Assembly (NCBI GenBank): GCA_019316985.1
Contig: CP079215.1
Location: 3,224,001-3,288,000, forward strand
From: Paraniabella defluvii
Lineage (GTDB): Bacteria > Bacteroidota > Bacteroidia > Chitinophagales > Chitinophagaceae
DNA length: 64,000 bases
Direction of reading: 5' to 3'
Under the pieces are notes generated by a model. The model saw nothing but the letters and a program-made list of their open reading frames with translations. It had not been told where the DNA came from and did not search any database. A program made the position numbers and the translations under genes. Shown here piece after piece: positions 43,573 to 53,746 of this stretch (position 1 is the stretch's first letter; every line of letters starts with the position of its first letter).

Positions 43573-43694
43573 AAACATGTCACTTATAAAAATTGGTTCT
43601 TTATGAAATTTTGCTGAGATATGAAGGTGGAAAACCCTCGAAAAATATGCCTATTTTTGATCAAATTATTCGAGGGGTTCTCCATTGCTCTCAC

Positions 43695-43988
43695 TTATTT
43701 TACACTGAGAGCCTTCAGTTTTTCACTCAGTTCCGTCAGTCCCGATTTTGTTAGATAATCATCAGCGATCACATGCAATTCCTGTAACGCTTCCTGCGGA
43801 ATACTTTCCAGCAAAGCAGACGATTTATCATCATCCTTAGCCATCAATCCACGTTTAAGAACACTGTGCAATAGCAATACATTTTTGCGGGAGATCCTCA
43901 TGTCAATCTTCACTGTTTCACTCATGCCAGGGATACTTAGAATAGTATCATACACCTTGGCTACATCATTTGTTGTTAGCATAATCAC
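43695..43988 (-). CDS. Small helical protein of Bacteroidota mobile elements
   Basis: This 97-residue intact soluble protein (TTNDVAKVYDTILSIPGMSE, VKIDMRISRKNVLLLHSVLK, then a helical tail ending GLTELSEKLKALSVK) is of a type I associate with the region next to mobilisation genes in Bacteroidota integrative elements. No function is known. It is divergent from the primase gene, and the 148 bases between them must contain both promoters. A decayed copy is at 40937-41077. Confidence 0.6.
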   Translation of the reverse strand: MIMLTTNDVAKVYDTILSIPGMSETVKIDMRISRKNVLLLHSVLKRGLMAKDDDKSSALLESIPQEALQELHVIADDYLTKSGLTELSEKLKALSVK

Positions 43989-44136
43989 ACAATTTTAATT
44001 AATCAATACTCACTGCACAAAAGTAAATAACATAGGCTTTTATATCCTCATCAAAATATGATGAGGATAGGTGAATCCGTATCGTCTGTTTAACTTCGCT
44101 CAGAGAACTGAATGTGTATTTGATAAATGTGTGGTT

Positions 44137-45039
44137 ATGGATTTCAGTAAGAACAGGCTTTCCATTAGCGAAGCCAAAGAAATAGATATAGTTCATTTCC
44201 TTGCGGACTTAGGTTATGAACCGTCAAAGATCAGGAACAACGACTACTGGTATTGTTCACCATTGCGTGATGAAAAAACGCCGTCATTCAAGGTCGACCG
44301 GAGATTGAACCTCTGGTACGATCATGGCCTGGGCAAAGGTGGTAACCTGGTTGATTTTGCTATCCTGTATCACGGCTGTACCGTTTCCGAATTACTACAG
44401 AATTTAAGCGGCAATCTTTCCTTCAAAAGCCCTCTCTTCAGCAGTCTTTTACCAGGCTCGAAAAGCAGAACCAGATAAAAATTTTAGGAGACTTTATACT
44501 TTCCTCAACCGCCCTTTTACGGTACTTACAGCAACGTCGCATACCTATGGATATAGCTGATCGCTATTGCCGGGAAGTCAGGTACGAACTCAATGGAAAA
44601 GTTTATTACGGTATCGGTTTCAGGAATGATTTAGGAGGCTTTGAAATACGCAATCCCTATTTCAAAGCAAGCAGCTCTCTCCAAAGGGTATTACCACCTT
44701 TGATAATAGTGCTGATGAAGTGATCGTTTTTGAAGGCTTTATAGACTTTCTTTCCTTCAGGACTGTCCATCAACAAGAACCCGAAGACCGTTTTGATTTT
44801 GTAGTGTTGAACTCTGTATCATTCTTTGAAACTGCACGTACTTTTATGGAAGAACATAAAGCTATCAGGCTGTATTTAGACAGAGATGCAACCGGACAAA
44901 ATTGCAGTCAGTATGCGCTTTCCTGAGCAATAAATACTTCGATGAGAGCAGCCTCTACCAAAACCATAAGGACTTCAATGACTGGGTAATGAATTTCGGA
45001 AAGCCTGAAAAGAAGCATCTAAGGCAAAGGTTGAGATAA
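44137..45039 (+). CDS. Mobile-element DNA primase: CHC2 zinc finger and toprim domain (frameshifted)
   Basis: This primase of about 300 residues has a zinc-finger-like N-terminus (NDYWYCSPLRDEKTPSFKVD, WYDHGLGKGGNLVDFAILYH) typical of CHC2-type proteins in conjugative elements. The toprim domain shows the Glu of VIVFEGFIDFLSFR and the acidic pair in LYLDRDATGQN. Indels near 44440, 44695 and 44910 split it. Start ATG 44137 is chosen because the family begins just before the finger. Such primases prime the complementary strand after conjugative transfer. The oriT candidate and MobA follow directly. Confidence 0.85.
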
Positions 45040-45142
45040 TTGACAGCACAACTGTAAGACCTGCTTAGTCCATTGAGTGCTTAGCTTCTTACTACACTCT
45101 GAAGCCTTTAAAATGTCTTAAAGACGTTCTAAAAGGCTGAAA

Positions 45143-45225
45143 GATTGCAACTTTCCGCAATCGGCCAGATGAACGGTTGTTAAACAACCGGATCTGGCTG
45201 CCCATCACTCGGAACTCGTGGGCAG
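45143..45225. promoter_or_regulatory. Candidate origin of transfer (oriT) with three tandem inverted repeats
   Basis: Three consecutive inverted repeats lie between the primase and MobA. GATTGC (45143) pairs with GCAATC (45157). GCCAGAT (45164) pairs with ATCTGGC (45192) and encloses GGTTGTT with AACAACC (45175-45189). CTGCCCA (45198) pairs with TGGGCAG (45219). The place directly upstream of mobA-mobB is where mobilisable and conjugative elements keep oriT. Confidence 0.6.
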
Positions 45226-45273
45226 GGCGTATGAAATGTGAAAATGAGTTTGAAAACGTGAAAATGATTAGTG

Positions 45274-45662
45274 ATGAAAGAACAACATTCAAACAGGACA
45301 CGCATTGTCGGATTGCGTCTGACACCCGATGAGTATGCGAAAATTGAAAAGAAATGGAAGGCATCTACCTGCCGCAAACTGAGCGACTATGTACGTCACA
45401 GCCTGTTCGATAAGCCTATTGTAACGACCTACCGCAACAGCTCCCAGGATGACTTAATGGCAGAACTTACCCGCCTGCGCAGCGAACTTAATGCCGTTGG
45501 AAACAACTTCAATCAAGCTGTTAAAAAGCTGCATACGCTTAGCCAGATCGCTGAATTTAGAAGCTGGCTGATAGCCTACGAAGTGGAGAAAAAAATTCTG
45601 AATAACAAAGTAGATGAAGTCAGGAATAACGTAAAAAAATGCTGGAAATATGGTTGCAGTGA
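45274..45662 (+). CDS. mobA: MobA-type relaxosome accessory protein
   Basis: This protein of about 130 residues begins MKEQHSNRTRIVGLRLTPDE, a ribbon-helix-helix-like start, and continues with the MobC/BmgA-type signature LSDYVRHSLFDKPI and LRSELNAVGNNFNQAVKKLH. Such proteins bind oriT and help the relaxase. An A-run indel near 45637 spoils the last residues; correcting it gives KKMLEIWLQ ending at 45662, so it overlaps the relaxase start (45650) as is usual for this gene pair. It lies 49 bases after the oriT candidate. Confidence 0.85.
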
Positions 45663-46955
45663 TTAAGCCAGGTCACTCCATGCACCGTATTTTCAACTAC
45701 AATGAGAACAAAGTTAAAGAAGGTGTTGCGGAGTGCATCGGGGCAGAGAATTTTCCCTGAATGCAGATGAAATGAGCCTGAAAATCAAGCTGGGCTATCT
45801 GCTGAAAAGAACAGAATTGCGCAAAGATGTAGAACGCAAGAGTGTACATATTTCGCTCAATTTTGACCCTTCTGAGACACACTTAGGCAAGGAAAACTTA
45901 TGGAAATTGCCAAAGTCTATATGCAGAAATTAGGCTTTGGCGAACAGCCATATCTTGTTTATCAGCATCACGATGCGGGCCACCCGCATATCCACATAGT
46001 TACCACCAACATCCAGCCCAACGGCAATAGAATTGACCTGCATCACCTCGGCATTCGCAAGTCAGAACCCGCACGTAAAGAGATTGAAAAAATGTTCGGT
46101 CTTGTAGTGGCCGATGAACATGCAAGACGGGAAGCATTCAGGTTAAAGTCAGTAGATATAAAGAAGGTACAATACGGACGTACTGAAACTAAAAGAGCCA
46201 TCACAAATGTGCTGGATGCAGTGCTGGATAAATACAAATATACCAGCTTGCCGGAACTGAACGCGGTGTTGAAACAGTACAACATAACGGCCGATCGCGG
46301 CAGCGAAGAATCAAGAATTTTTCAGGGTGGCGGCCTTGTTTACCGGATACTTGATGAAAATGGAAAACCTATCGGTGTACCTATAAAAGCCAGCGACTTT
46401 TACAGCAAGCCAACCCTGAAATTTCTGGAAGAAAAATACAGTTCCAATGATGCCAAACGCCAGCCGTTCAAAGCCCGTGTAAAAACTGAAATAGACAGGT
46501 TGTTTGTTGGCAAAACGCCTACGCTCGATGAGTTAGTCGTACAGCTTCAAAAGAAGGGCATTCACGTTGCTTTGCGCAGGAGCGATACAGGTTTAATCTA
46601 CGGGATCACCTATGTGGATCACCAGACCAAGTGCGTCTTTAACGGCAGCGCATTGGGAAAGCAATACAGTGCCAAAGCCATACAGGAAAGATGCAGCTCC
46701 TTAGAAGCCATCAAACAGGACCTATTACCAAATGCAGGTCAAAAAACAGGGCGATCCTCATTGCCTGCCCAGAATACTAACACGGGTCTTCCGGCCACCT
46801 TATATAACACTACTAATCCGGCTGATACAATGCCTAAAGACACCGTGCTGGATGCCCTTTTACAGCCGGAGCAGGCAGCCGATTATATACCCGGCCAGTT
46901 AAAGAAAAAGGGCAGAAAAAAGAAAAGAAGAAAGAATATTTCCAATAACCAATAA
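45650..46955 (+). CDS. mobB: MobB-type relaxase (frameshifted near the N-terminus)
   Basis: This relaxase of about 435 residues starts MVAVIKPGHSMHRIFNYNEN, as do MOBP-type relaxases of Bacteroidota elements. Shifts near 45745 and 45900 separate this part from the core. The three-His metal motif is HHDAGHPHIHIVTTNI. It nicks oriT at a catalytic Tyr, which is likely in the N-terminal part (GYLLKRTEL region) but cannot be assigned with certainty. The C-terminus is basic (KKKGRKKKRRKN). The coupling-protein gene follows by 12 bases. Confidence 0.88.
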
Positions 46956-46966
46956 AACATAAAGCT

Positions 46967-48959
46967 ATGGCAGTACAGACAGGTGAAAACGAACAGGCGC
47001 TGAGGAAAATTCTGGACATGACCAGGTTGATCAGCATCGTTATTTTAGTGATACACTTCTATTATTATTGTTATGCTGCATTCCATGAATGGGGATTAAG
47101 CAGCACTTTCAGCGATCGTATTTTAGGTAATATTTACCGCACGGGCATATTCAGCAGCTTCGTTAAAAGCAAGCTGATTTCTTTAGGTTTTCTGGCTATC
47201 TCCTGCTCGGAGCAAAAGGACGCAAAGATGAAAAACTGAGCTACAAAACAGCATTTGCATACCTCATTACAGGGCTGTTGCTATACTTTGCTAGTTATCT
47301 TTCCTGCTGCTGCAGTTGCATACACAGGAGAAGACAATAGTTTACGCAGGTATAACTTCAATAGGCTTTTTGCTGGTACTTTCAGGCGGTACTTTGCTTT
47401 CACGTATTATCAAAAGCAAGTTTAACAACAAGGACATTTTCAATAAAGAGAACGAGACGTTTCCACAGGAAGAACGCTTCCTGGAAAATGAGTTTTCGAT
47501 CAATCTTCCGGCACGCTACAGGCTGAAAAATAAGGTACGCAATAGCTGGATAAATATCATCAATCCCTTCAGAGCCATCATGGTATTGGGCACACCAGGA
47601 GCAGGTAAATCTTACTTCGTTATCAGGCATGTTATTACCCAACATATCCGCAAAGGGTTTACGATGTTCGTGTACGATTTTAAGTTTGACGACCTTTCCA
47701 GAATTGCCTATAACTGCTGGCTAAAGAACAAGCACAAATATCCAAAGCCCCTAAGTTCTATGTTATCAATTTTGACGATTTGACAAGAAGCCATCGGTGC
47801 AATCCGTTAGAACCTTCAGCCATGACCGATATTACCGATGCAGCGGAATCGGCACGAACTATTTTAATGGGATTGAACAGGGAATGGATCAAGCGCCAGG
47901 GCGATTTTTTCGTGGAATCGCCAATTAACTTCCTGACTGCTGTAATATGGTATCTGAAGAAATACAAGGACGGTGAGTTTTGTACGTTGCCCCACGTTAT
48001 CGAGCTGATGCAGGCCGACTATGATAGTTTGTTTACGCTGTTCAGAACAGAAGCCGCTAAAGAATGTGAGGTACTGATTAATCCCTTTTTAAACGCCTAC
48101 CTGAACGATGTAATGGAGCAGCTCGAAGGCCAGATAGCATCCGCGAAAGTGGCAATGGCAAGGCTTTCTTCCCCGCAACTGTACTATGTTCTTTCCGGCA
48201 ACGATTTCAACCTCGATGTAAACAATCCGGATGATCCCAAGATCGTGTGCATGGGCAATAATCCGCAAAAATACAGATCTACGGAGCAGTGCTATCCTTG
48301 TATGTCACCCGCCTGGTAAAACAGGTCAATAAAAAGGGAAAACTGAAAAGCAGTTTGGTGTTCGATGAATTCCTACAATTTACCTGAACAATATGGATAG
48401 CCTTATAGCTACTGCAAGGAGCAACAAGGTTTCCACCTGCTTAGGCATACAGGATTTTAGCCAGCTTCGCAAAGACTATGGCCGGGAGCAGGCAGATGTA
48501 ATTATGAATATCACAGGCAACATCGTGGCAGGGCAAGTAACAGGCGATACCGCAAAGCAGCTTTCTGAACGCTTTGGCAAAATAATGCAGGACAGGGAAA
48601 GCTATTCAATAAATAGCGGCGACACGTCTGTCAGCCGTTCCAAGCACTTAGAAACCGCTATACCGCCCTCAAAAATATCTGCGCTGAGTTCCGGCGAATT
48701 TGTTGGAATGGTAGCAGACGACCCCGATAACAAAATTGAACTGAAAGCTTTTCATTGTGAAATTATTAATGACCACGACGCACTAAAAAGAGAAGAAGAA
48801 AACTACAAAGAGATAGAAGTAATCCGTAAGCTTGATAGCAGTATGGTGCAACGCAATTACTTCCAGATAAAACAGGACATACAGGACATTATCCAGTCTG
48901 AAATGGAACGATTAATCAATGATCCAGGACTTGCTCATCTAGTGGTTAAGAAAGGTTAG
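46967..48959 (+). CDS. mobC: VirD4/TraG-type conjugative coupling protein (MobC of Bacteroidota elements; frameshifted)
   Basis: This protein of about 664 residues starts MAVQTGENEQALRKILDMTR, with a YWFCY-like N-terminal membrane region of four segments. Walker A is VLGTPGAGKSYFV and Walker B is SLVFDEFP. TGNIVAGQVTGDTAKQLSER is also characteristic of the TraG/TraD class. Indels near 47195, 47300, 47750, 48280 and 48378 split it. It is the inner-membrane ATPase that connects the relaxosome to the mating channel. It closes the mob operon, and a strong terminator follows. Confidence 0.88.
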
Positions 48960-48996
48960 TAAAACACTTTATATCATAATATCTTAATTTTGAATT

Positions 48997-49020
48997 GCCG
49001 ACCATACTGGTCGGCTTTTT
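48997..49020 (+). terminator. Rho-independent terminator after the mob operon
   Basis: A perfect 7-bp stem, GCCGACC (48997-49003) with GGTCGGC (49009-49015), encloses a 5-base loop and is followed by five T. It separates the mob operon from the next gene. Confidence 0.85.
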
Positions 49021-49032
49021 AATAGCTGTTAC

Positions 49033-50177
49033 ATGGAAAATGCAATAAAGGATTTGAAATCTCTGTTTGAAGAAGCCCAAGCAGCAAATGAATTTGAGTT
49101 CATATTAACCCTAATAAATTTTAAAGGCATGGCATCTATTGAAGATACCCTGCACGAATGGTTTGAAGCAATTGAAATGTACAAAAGGCTTTATACTGAG
49201 TTTAAGGGTAAAGAGAAAACCCGCATGGCCTGCTTGTTATACTCTACGTTTTTTGAGAACAGTGATTTTTACAACGTCTTGGGCAGCTTATGCAATATTA
49301 CTCTGGGTTATAGAGGATCATCTTATTTCTTCTGGAAAACAAGAAAACAGGACAGACTATTGGGAACAGGCGAAAAAATAAGTTTTGTCGTAGAGATATT
49401 AAATGATTGTGGCAAACAACACATCATTCAGTTCTTTAACGATAACCATCATGCAACTATCAGAAATACATTTTTCCATGCAGCTTACAGTTTAAATGAA
49501 GATGCTTATAATTTGCACGATTCTGATCCTATTAGAATTGAAGGAGTGGGTCGGTATTATTTTGACGTAAACACTTTCCTATATCCTTTAGTAGATAATG
49601 TAGTTAAGTTGTTTGATGCTTTCAGAAGTCTGTACCGGGACAGTTTTGCTTCTTACAAAGACGATAAAATAATCAAAGGATTTTTTCCCTTTCTTAGAGA
49701 TATTGAAGTAAATGGTGGTGAGGATGGATTAAACGGTTTATTGTAAGAAAAACAGCACAATTTTACGGTGAGTGGGTAGATACAAGTATTACCTATAATA
49801 AGGAATGGGATATGTGGCAGGCATGGAATATTACTACTAATCCGGTTGATAAGGAAAAGATAGAAATTGAAGATAAGCTTACACGATACGAAAAGAAGGA
49901 TAAAATCAACCTTAGCGATGCAGAATTTTTTAATCTGGAGGACAAAATAGTTCAAAGAAATCTTAATGCTGAAATGACCCGGCTAATTGAGTTGTTAGTA
50001 AAGTTTGGAAATAAAAAATATGACGAATGGAAGAATGAGCAAAATACTTTCAGGAAAGCTAAATTACCGAAAGCGGTTCTGCCTTATTATCAAAAAGCAG
50101 ATAAATTAAATAAGCATTTAGATCCAAAACCTATAAGGGAGAAGATTAAAGAGCTATCTGAAAATATAGGTCAATAA
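49033..50177 (+). CDS. Uncharacterised protein with HEPN-like RNxxxH motif (one frameshift)
   Basis: This protein of about 381 residues has no signal peptide and is mostly helical. A motif HATIRNTFFHAAYSLNED fits the R-x4-H pattern (R-N-x3-H) of HEPN RNases. A shift near 49742 divides it: the next frame gives VRKTAQFYGEWVDTSITYNK and a highly charged C-terminal region to 50177. The gene is flanked by its own terminators on both sides and is more AT-rich than its neighbours, so it looks like an inserted cargo gene between the mob and ssb operons. An RNase or defence function is only a hypothesis. Confidence 0.65.
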
Positions 50178-50198
50178 AATACAATAGTCATTGATATA

Positions 50199-50228
50199 AG
50201 CCGAAGAAAAATCTTCGGCTATTTTTTT
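50199..50228 (+). terminator. Rho-independent terminator after the HEPN-like gene
   Basis: A perfect 9-bp stem, AGCCGAAGA (50199-50207) with TCTTCGGCT (50212-50220), a 4-base A loop, and a T tract after one A. Confidence 0.85.
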
Positions 50229-50620
50229 GGCATGTCCCTTCGGGTCGGGTCATTCCAGGGTACGCTTCGCTTCCGTCCCGATTGCATCGTGACCGGCTCG
50301 TTCCTCACCGCCTTACATCCCCTCATGCTTCATTACACCAGCCGTTAGCAAGGTTGCATTGATTGAGATTGCTAACCAACCTGCTATGGCATTTTCCAAC
50401 GAAACGGGTAAAAAGGCAGCTAAGATAGTTACGCCTTCGTTGCTACGAGCGCATAATGCTGCGCTGCGCTTGCACCCTTCGGGACTTATAGCTCTCCGCG
50501 CCTTCGGCTTCACTCTGTCGCTGCTTTCTTTTTCCCGTTTTTTCTTTTGGAAAAATGCTTTTAGGCAGGCGGGTGAAAAAAAAAGTAAACAAAATGGTTT
50601 CACAATTAAAATTAAAAATC
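50229..50620. other. GC-rich non-coding leader before ssb
   Basis: This block of about 390 bases is visibly richer in G and C than the surroundings. It holds open frames on both strands, but these have neither family features nor plausible composition. Many short CG-containing repeats (CTTCGG, GCTTCGCTTCCG, CGCCTTCGGCTTC) give it local folding potential. It may be a long 5' leader, an origin or a regulatory RNA. I see no tRNA or rRNA. Confidence 0.4.
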
Positions 50621-51010
50621 ATGAACATCATTGGCAGATTAACGAGGGACGCACAAATCAGCACCTTGCCGAGCGACAAACAGGTAGTAAACTTTTCCGT
50701 AGCGGTTAACGAGAGCTACCGCAACAAACAGGGCGAACGGGTGGAACACACCGAGTATTTCAACTGTGCTTACTGGATTTCAACAAATGTAGCTAAGGTA
50801 CTCACCAAAGGAACATTGGTAGAACTCAATGGCAGGGTAAGCGCGAGGGCGTGGATTGGTGGCGATGGAGAGGCACATGCAGCACTCAATTTCCATACTT
50901 CACAAATCAAACTGTATGGAGGTGGCAAGCGGGATGAAACCGTAGCAGATGGTAACGGCAACAACTCCATAGCACCTGCTAACAATGGCAAAGACGATTT
51001 GCCTTTCTAA
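50621..51010 (+). CDS. ssb: Single-stranded DNA-binding protein
   Basis: This 129-residue intact OB-fold protein shows MNIIGRLTRDAQISTLPSDK, VVNFSVAVNESYRNKQGE, YFNCAYWI and GRVSARAWIGGDGEA. The C-terminal acidic tip DDLPF recruits partner proteins in the SSB family. The ATG at 50621 is preferred over earlier frame-open codons because the family starts exactly there. It heads the plus-strand operon that contains DUF932 and the PRTRC genes; single-stranded DNA arriving by conjugation is its likely substrate. Confidence 0.93.
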   Translation: MNIIGRLTRDAQISTLPSDKQVVNFSVAVNESYRNKQGERVEHTEYFNCAYWISTNVAKVLTKGTLVELNGRVSARAWIGGDGEAHAALNFHTSQIKLYGGGKRDETVADGNGNNSIAPANNGKDDLPF

Positions 51011-51051
51011 TCATTCATTTTTCATTTATCCACTTTTAAAAATTTTCAATC

Positions 51052-52123
51052 ATGGCACATAATATCAATTATAACGAACGTACAGGCAAATACAGCTTCT
51101 TTAGTGTACAGCAGAAAGCATGGCACAACTTAGGACAGATAGTAGAACAATATCCTACAAGTTCCGAAGCTATCAAATATGCAGGGCTTGATTTCGAGGT
51201 TATCAAATCACCCTTATATACACATGGCAAAGGGATCAGCATAGGCAATGATGGTGAAATAAATGAAGGTGGCAGCATCTTACTCCCTAACAATTTCGCC
51301 ACCATGCGAACCGATACCAATCAGGTTTTTGGCGTAGTGGGCAGGGATTATCAGATAGTACAAAATGCAGACGCTTTCGCCTTTTTCGATGCTATTGTAG
51401 GTGGTGAAGATGGCATCCTGTACGAAACAGCAGGAGCATTAGGCAACGGGGAACGCATATTTATTACTGCGAAACTCCTGACTATATCCGTGTAGGTAAC
51501 GGCGATGACATTACAGAAAAGTACATTTTTCTTACAACCTCACACGATGGTACAGGAAGCATTACCGCAGCCTTTACCCCTGTGCGTATTGTATGCCAGA
51601 ACACCCTTAATGCAGCATTAGGCAATATGTCCAACGTAGTACGCATACGCCATACATCAGGTGCAAAACAGCGTTTGGAAAATGCGCACAAGGTGATGGG
51701 ACTAGCTAATCAGTTGAGTACCCAACTGGAGGGCATATTTAACCAATGGACAAAGGTGCGTATTTGTGATGAAGAAGTGAAGAAATTGATACAACTGGCA
51801 CTTTGCCCTAATAAGGAAACATTGGACGCACTCAAAAAGGTGCAGATGATGAACTGTCAACCGTGTTCAAAAATACGGTGGAAGATGCCTTTGCCTATGC
51901 AATGATGGCAGATACACAGCAGATGAACACCACTAAAGGAACAGTATTCGGGGCATACAATGCGGTAACAGGCTACTATCAGAATGTACGCAATTACAAA
52001 GATGATGAAAGCAAGCTGCAATCTATTGTAATGGGTGGCACAGCCCAGGCAAAAGCACAACGAGCATTTGAACTGTGCAGCCAGTTTGCAAAAGATGGTG
52101 CAGACGTACTTGCGCTGAACTAA
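51052..52123 (+). CDS. DUF932 phage/plasmid-like protein (frameshifted)
   Basis: This protein of about 355 residues begins MAHNINYNERTGKYSFFSVQ and KAWHNLGQIVEQYPTSSEAI, the standard start of the DUF932 (TIGR03299-type) family. It continues TNQVFGVVGRDYQIVQNADA and FTPVRIVCQNTLNAALG. Indels near 51478 and 51842 break it; frames join as AKLPDYIRVGNGDDIT and as DALKKGADDELSTVFK. The family occurs on phages, plasmids and ICEs next to ssb; its activity is unknown. It lies 41 bases after ssb. Confidence 0.88.
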
Positions 52124-52180
52124 AGTTAATAGGACAGGCAGCAATGCCTGTCCTTATTATCCACTTAAAAAATCAGGAAT

Positions 52181-52558
52181 ATGAAACCGTTAGATAATTT
52201 GATAAACGTAGAGAGAGCAAAATTGCTGCATGAGCTATTTCCGCAAGAGATACCTGCGTTATTGGAATACACCAACAATATGTGCATTACCATACAGGAG
52301 GACGAACAATTGACACGCAGCCAATGGGAAAACGGCTTGCTTACTGTTGAAGCATGGCTATCCTTTGTAGAAGAAGTACGGAACAAAATAAACAGGTATG
52401 GGAAACGCCTGCATACTCAAAGCCGGTTATTTGCTGACCAATTATTTGATGGCCATACAGCATTGCACATGGTGCATTGTATGATCTTATACACCACTAT
52501 ACGCAAGCACAGCAACCCCAAGTTTGCATTAGCCATTGACTTGTTATTTAACCCATAA
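52181..52558 (+). CDS. Conserved small protein of the ssb-PRTRC operon
   Basis: This 125-residue intact soluble helical protein (KPLDNLINVERAKLLHELFP, TNNMCITIQEDEQL, ANE-free C-terminus KHSNPKFALAIDLLFNP) has no signal or motif that I can name. It lies 57 bases after the DUF932 gene and 8 bases before the next one, in the same operon. I infer a role in the element's replication or maintenance cassette from context only. Confidence 0.6.
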   Translation: MKPLDNLINVERAKLLHELFPQEIPALLEYTNNMCITIQEDEQLTRSQWENGLLTVEAWLSFVEEVRNKINRYGKRLHTQSRLFADQLFDGHTALHMVHCMILYTTIRKHSNPKFALAIDLLFNP

Positions 52559-52566
52559 AGCACAGG

Positions 52567-52776
52567 ATGATGAAAATAACAGATTTGAACGGACAGCAAA
52601 TTGAAGTCACAGACTTTACAGCAGCTTTGGAACAGGCTGAATATTTCAAAGACTGTCACCATATACCGCCCGATACTGTTGCTGATAAAAGACAGCAAGC
52701 CTATTGGATGGATATATACAATAAGCTCACAGCATTACAAAGCAAGTCAGTTGATAAGAGAAACAATAAACATTAA
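52567..52776 (+). CDS. Small protein of the ssb-PRTRC operon
   Basis: This 69-residue protein (MKITDLNGQQIEVTDFTAAL, then EQAEYFKDCHH) is intact and closely packed between its neighbours (8 bases before, 4 after). The first part resembles small PRTRC-associated proteins with a short beta-hairpin and a helix. I cannot name a family. Confidence 0.55.
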   Translation: MMKITDLNGQQIEVTDFTAALEQAEYFKDCHHIPPDTVADKRQQAYWMDIYNKLTALQSKSVDKRNNKH

Positions 52777-52780
52777 GGTT

Positions 52781-53014
52781 ATGGAAACACTCATCAAAAT
52801 AATAACGGCTATGTCTTACCCGACTATGTTCTTTGTCGGTTTGGCAATCAGATTGTTTGTCGGTATGCGACAATTTAACCGCAGGGGGTTAGGTGGATTG
52901 CAGCATTTCAATAACTATTTCGTGGGCTTAATCACACTTGCAATGGAATGGGTGCTGAAATGGGCTGCATTAGCCCTCATGCTGTGGGGCTTGTGGGGAT
53001 GGCTTTTCAGATAA
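52781..53014 (+). CDS. Small two-TM protein of the ssb-PRTRC operon
   Basis: This 77-residue protein starts METLIKIITAMSYPTMFFVG and has two membrane segments separated by a basic loop (MRQFNRRGLGGLQHF); the second is tryptophan-rich (WAALALMLWGLWGWLF). The ATG at 52781 is four bases after the previous stop. It is intact. The role is unknown; a membrane protein inside a PRTRC operon is worth noting. Confidence 0.55.
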   Translation: METLIKIITAMSYPTMFFVGLAIRLFVGMRQFNRRGLGGLQHFNNYFVGLITLAMEWVLKWAALALMLWGLWGWLFR

Positions 53015-53079
53015 AACAGCAAAGGATTAAAACGATACGGGACTGTACAGAAATTCTTTAACACAAAAACATTTGCACA

Positions 53080-53716
53080 ATGGAAACAACAAATTTTTTT
53101 CAGCAGTGTAGCTGCATTGAATATAACAGGCGACCTGCAACTGACCATACGGAGAGGAGCAGAAAAAAACTGGATAGTATCAGTTATGCTCAATAATGAG
53201 CAATGCGGGGATGATGCAAGAAAACTGATACCGCCACTTAATCTTAGAGGAAGTGCCGAAGAACTGGATACCGGTTTCTTTGAACAAATAACAGCGCCTA
53301 TACAGACGGCTTCAGGCTTGATGGTGGACATGGAAGGCTTTATGAAACAGTTGGAAGAAGCGAAAAAACAATCTGCTATGGAAAAAGAAAAGGTAGATAA
53401 AGATCGAAAGGAAAAGGAAGCCAGAGAGAAGAAATACAAGGAAGCGATGCAGAAGGTGGATGAACTGGAGAAGGAAGGAAAACACAGGGATGCATGGATG
53501 AAAGTACCTGACCCATCAGAATATCCCGAACAGGCAGAAGCTATCCGAAAAAGAAAATCATCCTTATCCGCAAAGTTTGCTCCCGACTTGTTTGGAAATA
53601 CATCAACACCTGTTGTCAGTGAAAAGTCCCAAAAAGATAGTGCATTTAAAGAGGAAGCAACAGACGAGGATGAAATTCCTGAAACAATAGAGGACGACAT
53701 AGAAGAAGAAAGCTAA
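53080..53716 (+). CDS. PRTRC system protein E (one frameshift at start)
   Basis: This protein of about 211 residues starts METTNFFSSVAAL after correction of an extra T in a run near 53097. It continues NITGDLQLTIRRGAEKNWIV and LIPPLNLRGSAEELDTGFFE, the N-terminal domain of PRTRC protein E. A long charged coiled coil (about 85-150) and an acidic C-terminal tail follow. PRTRC (ParB-related, ThiF-related cassette) genes occur on plasmids and ICEs; the biochemical role of E is unknown. Next gene, protein C, starts 30 bases later. Confidence 0.8.
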
Positions 53717-53746
53717 ACAAATCATTCATCTGTAAAACGAAATATC

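Noticed and set aside
50313..50603. Protein gene in the GC-rich block before ssb
   Set aside because: Open frames exist on both strands, but their composition is poor and no motif or leader is recognisable; the block is more likely non-coding.
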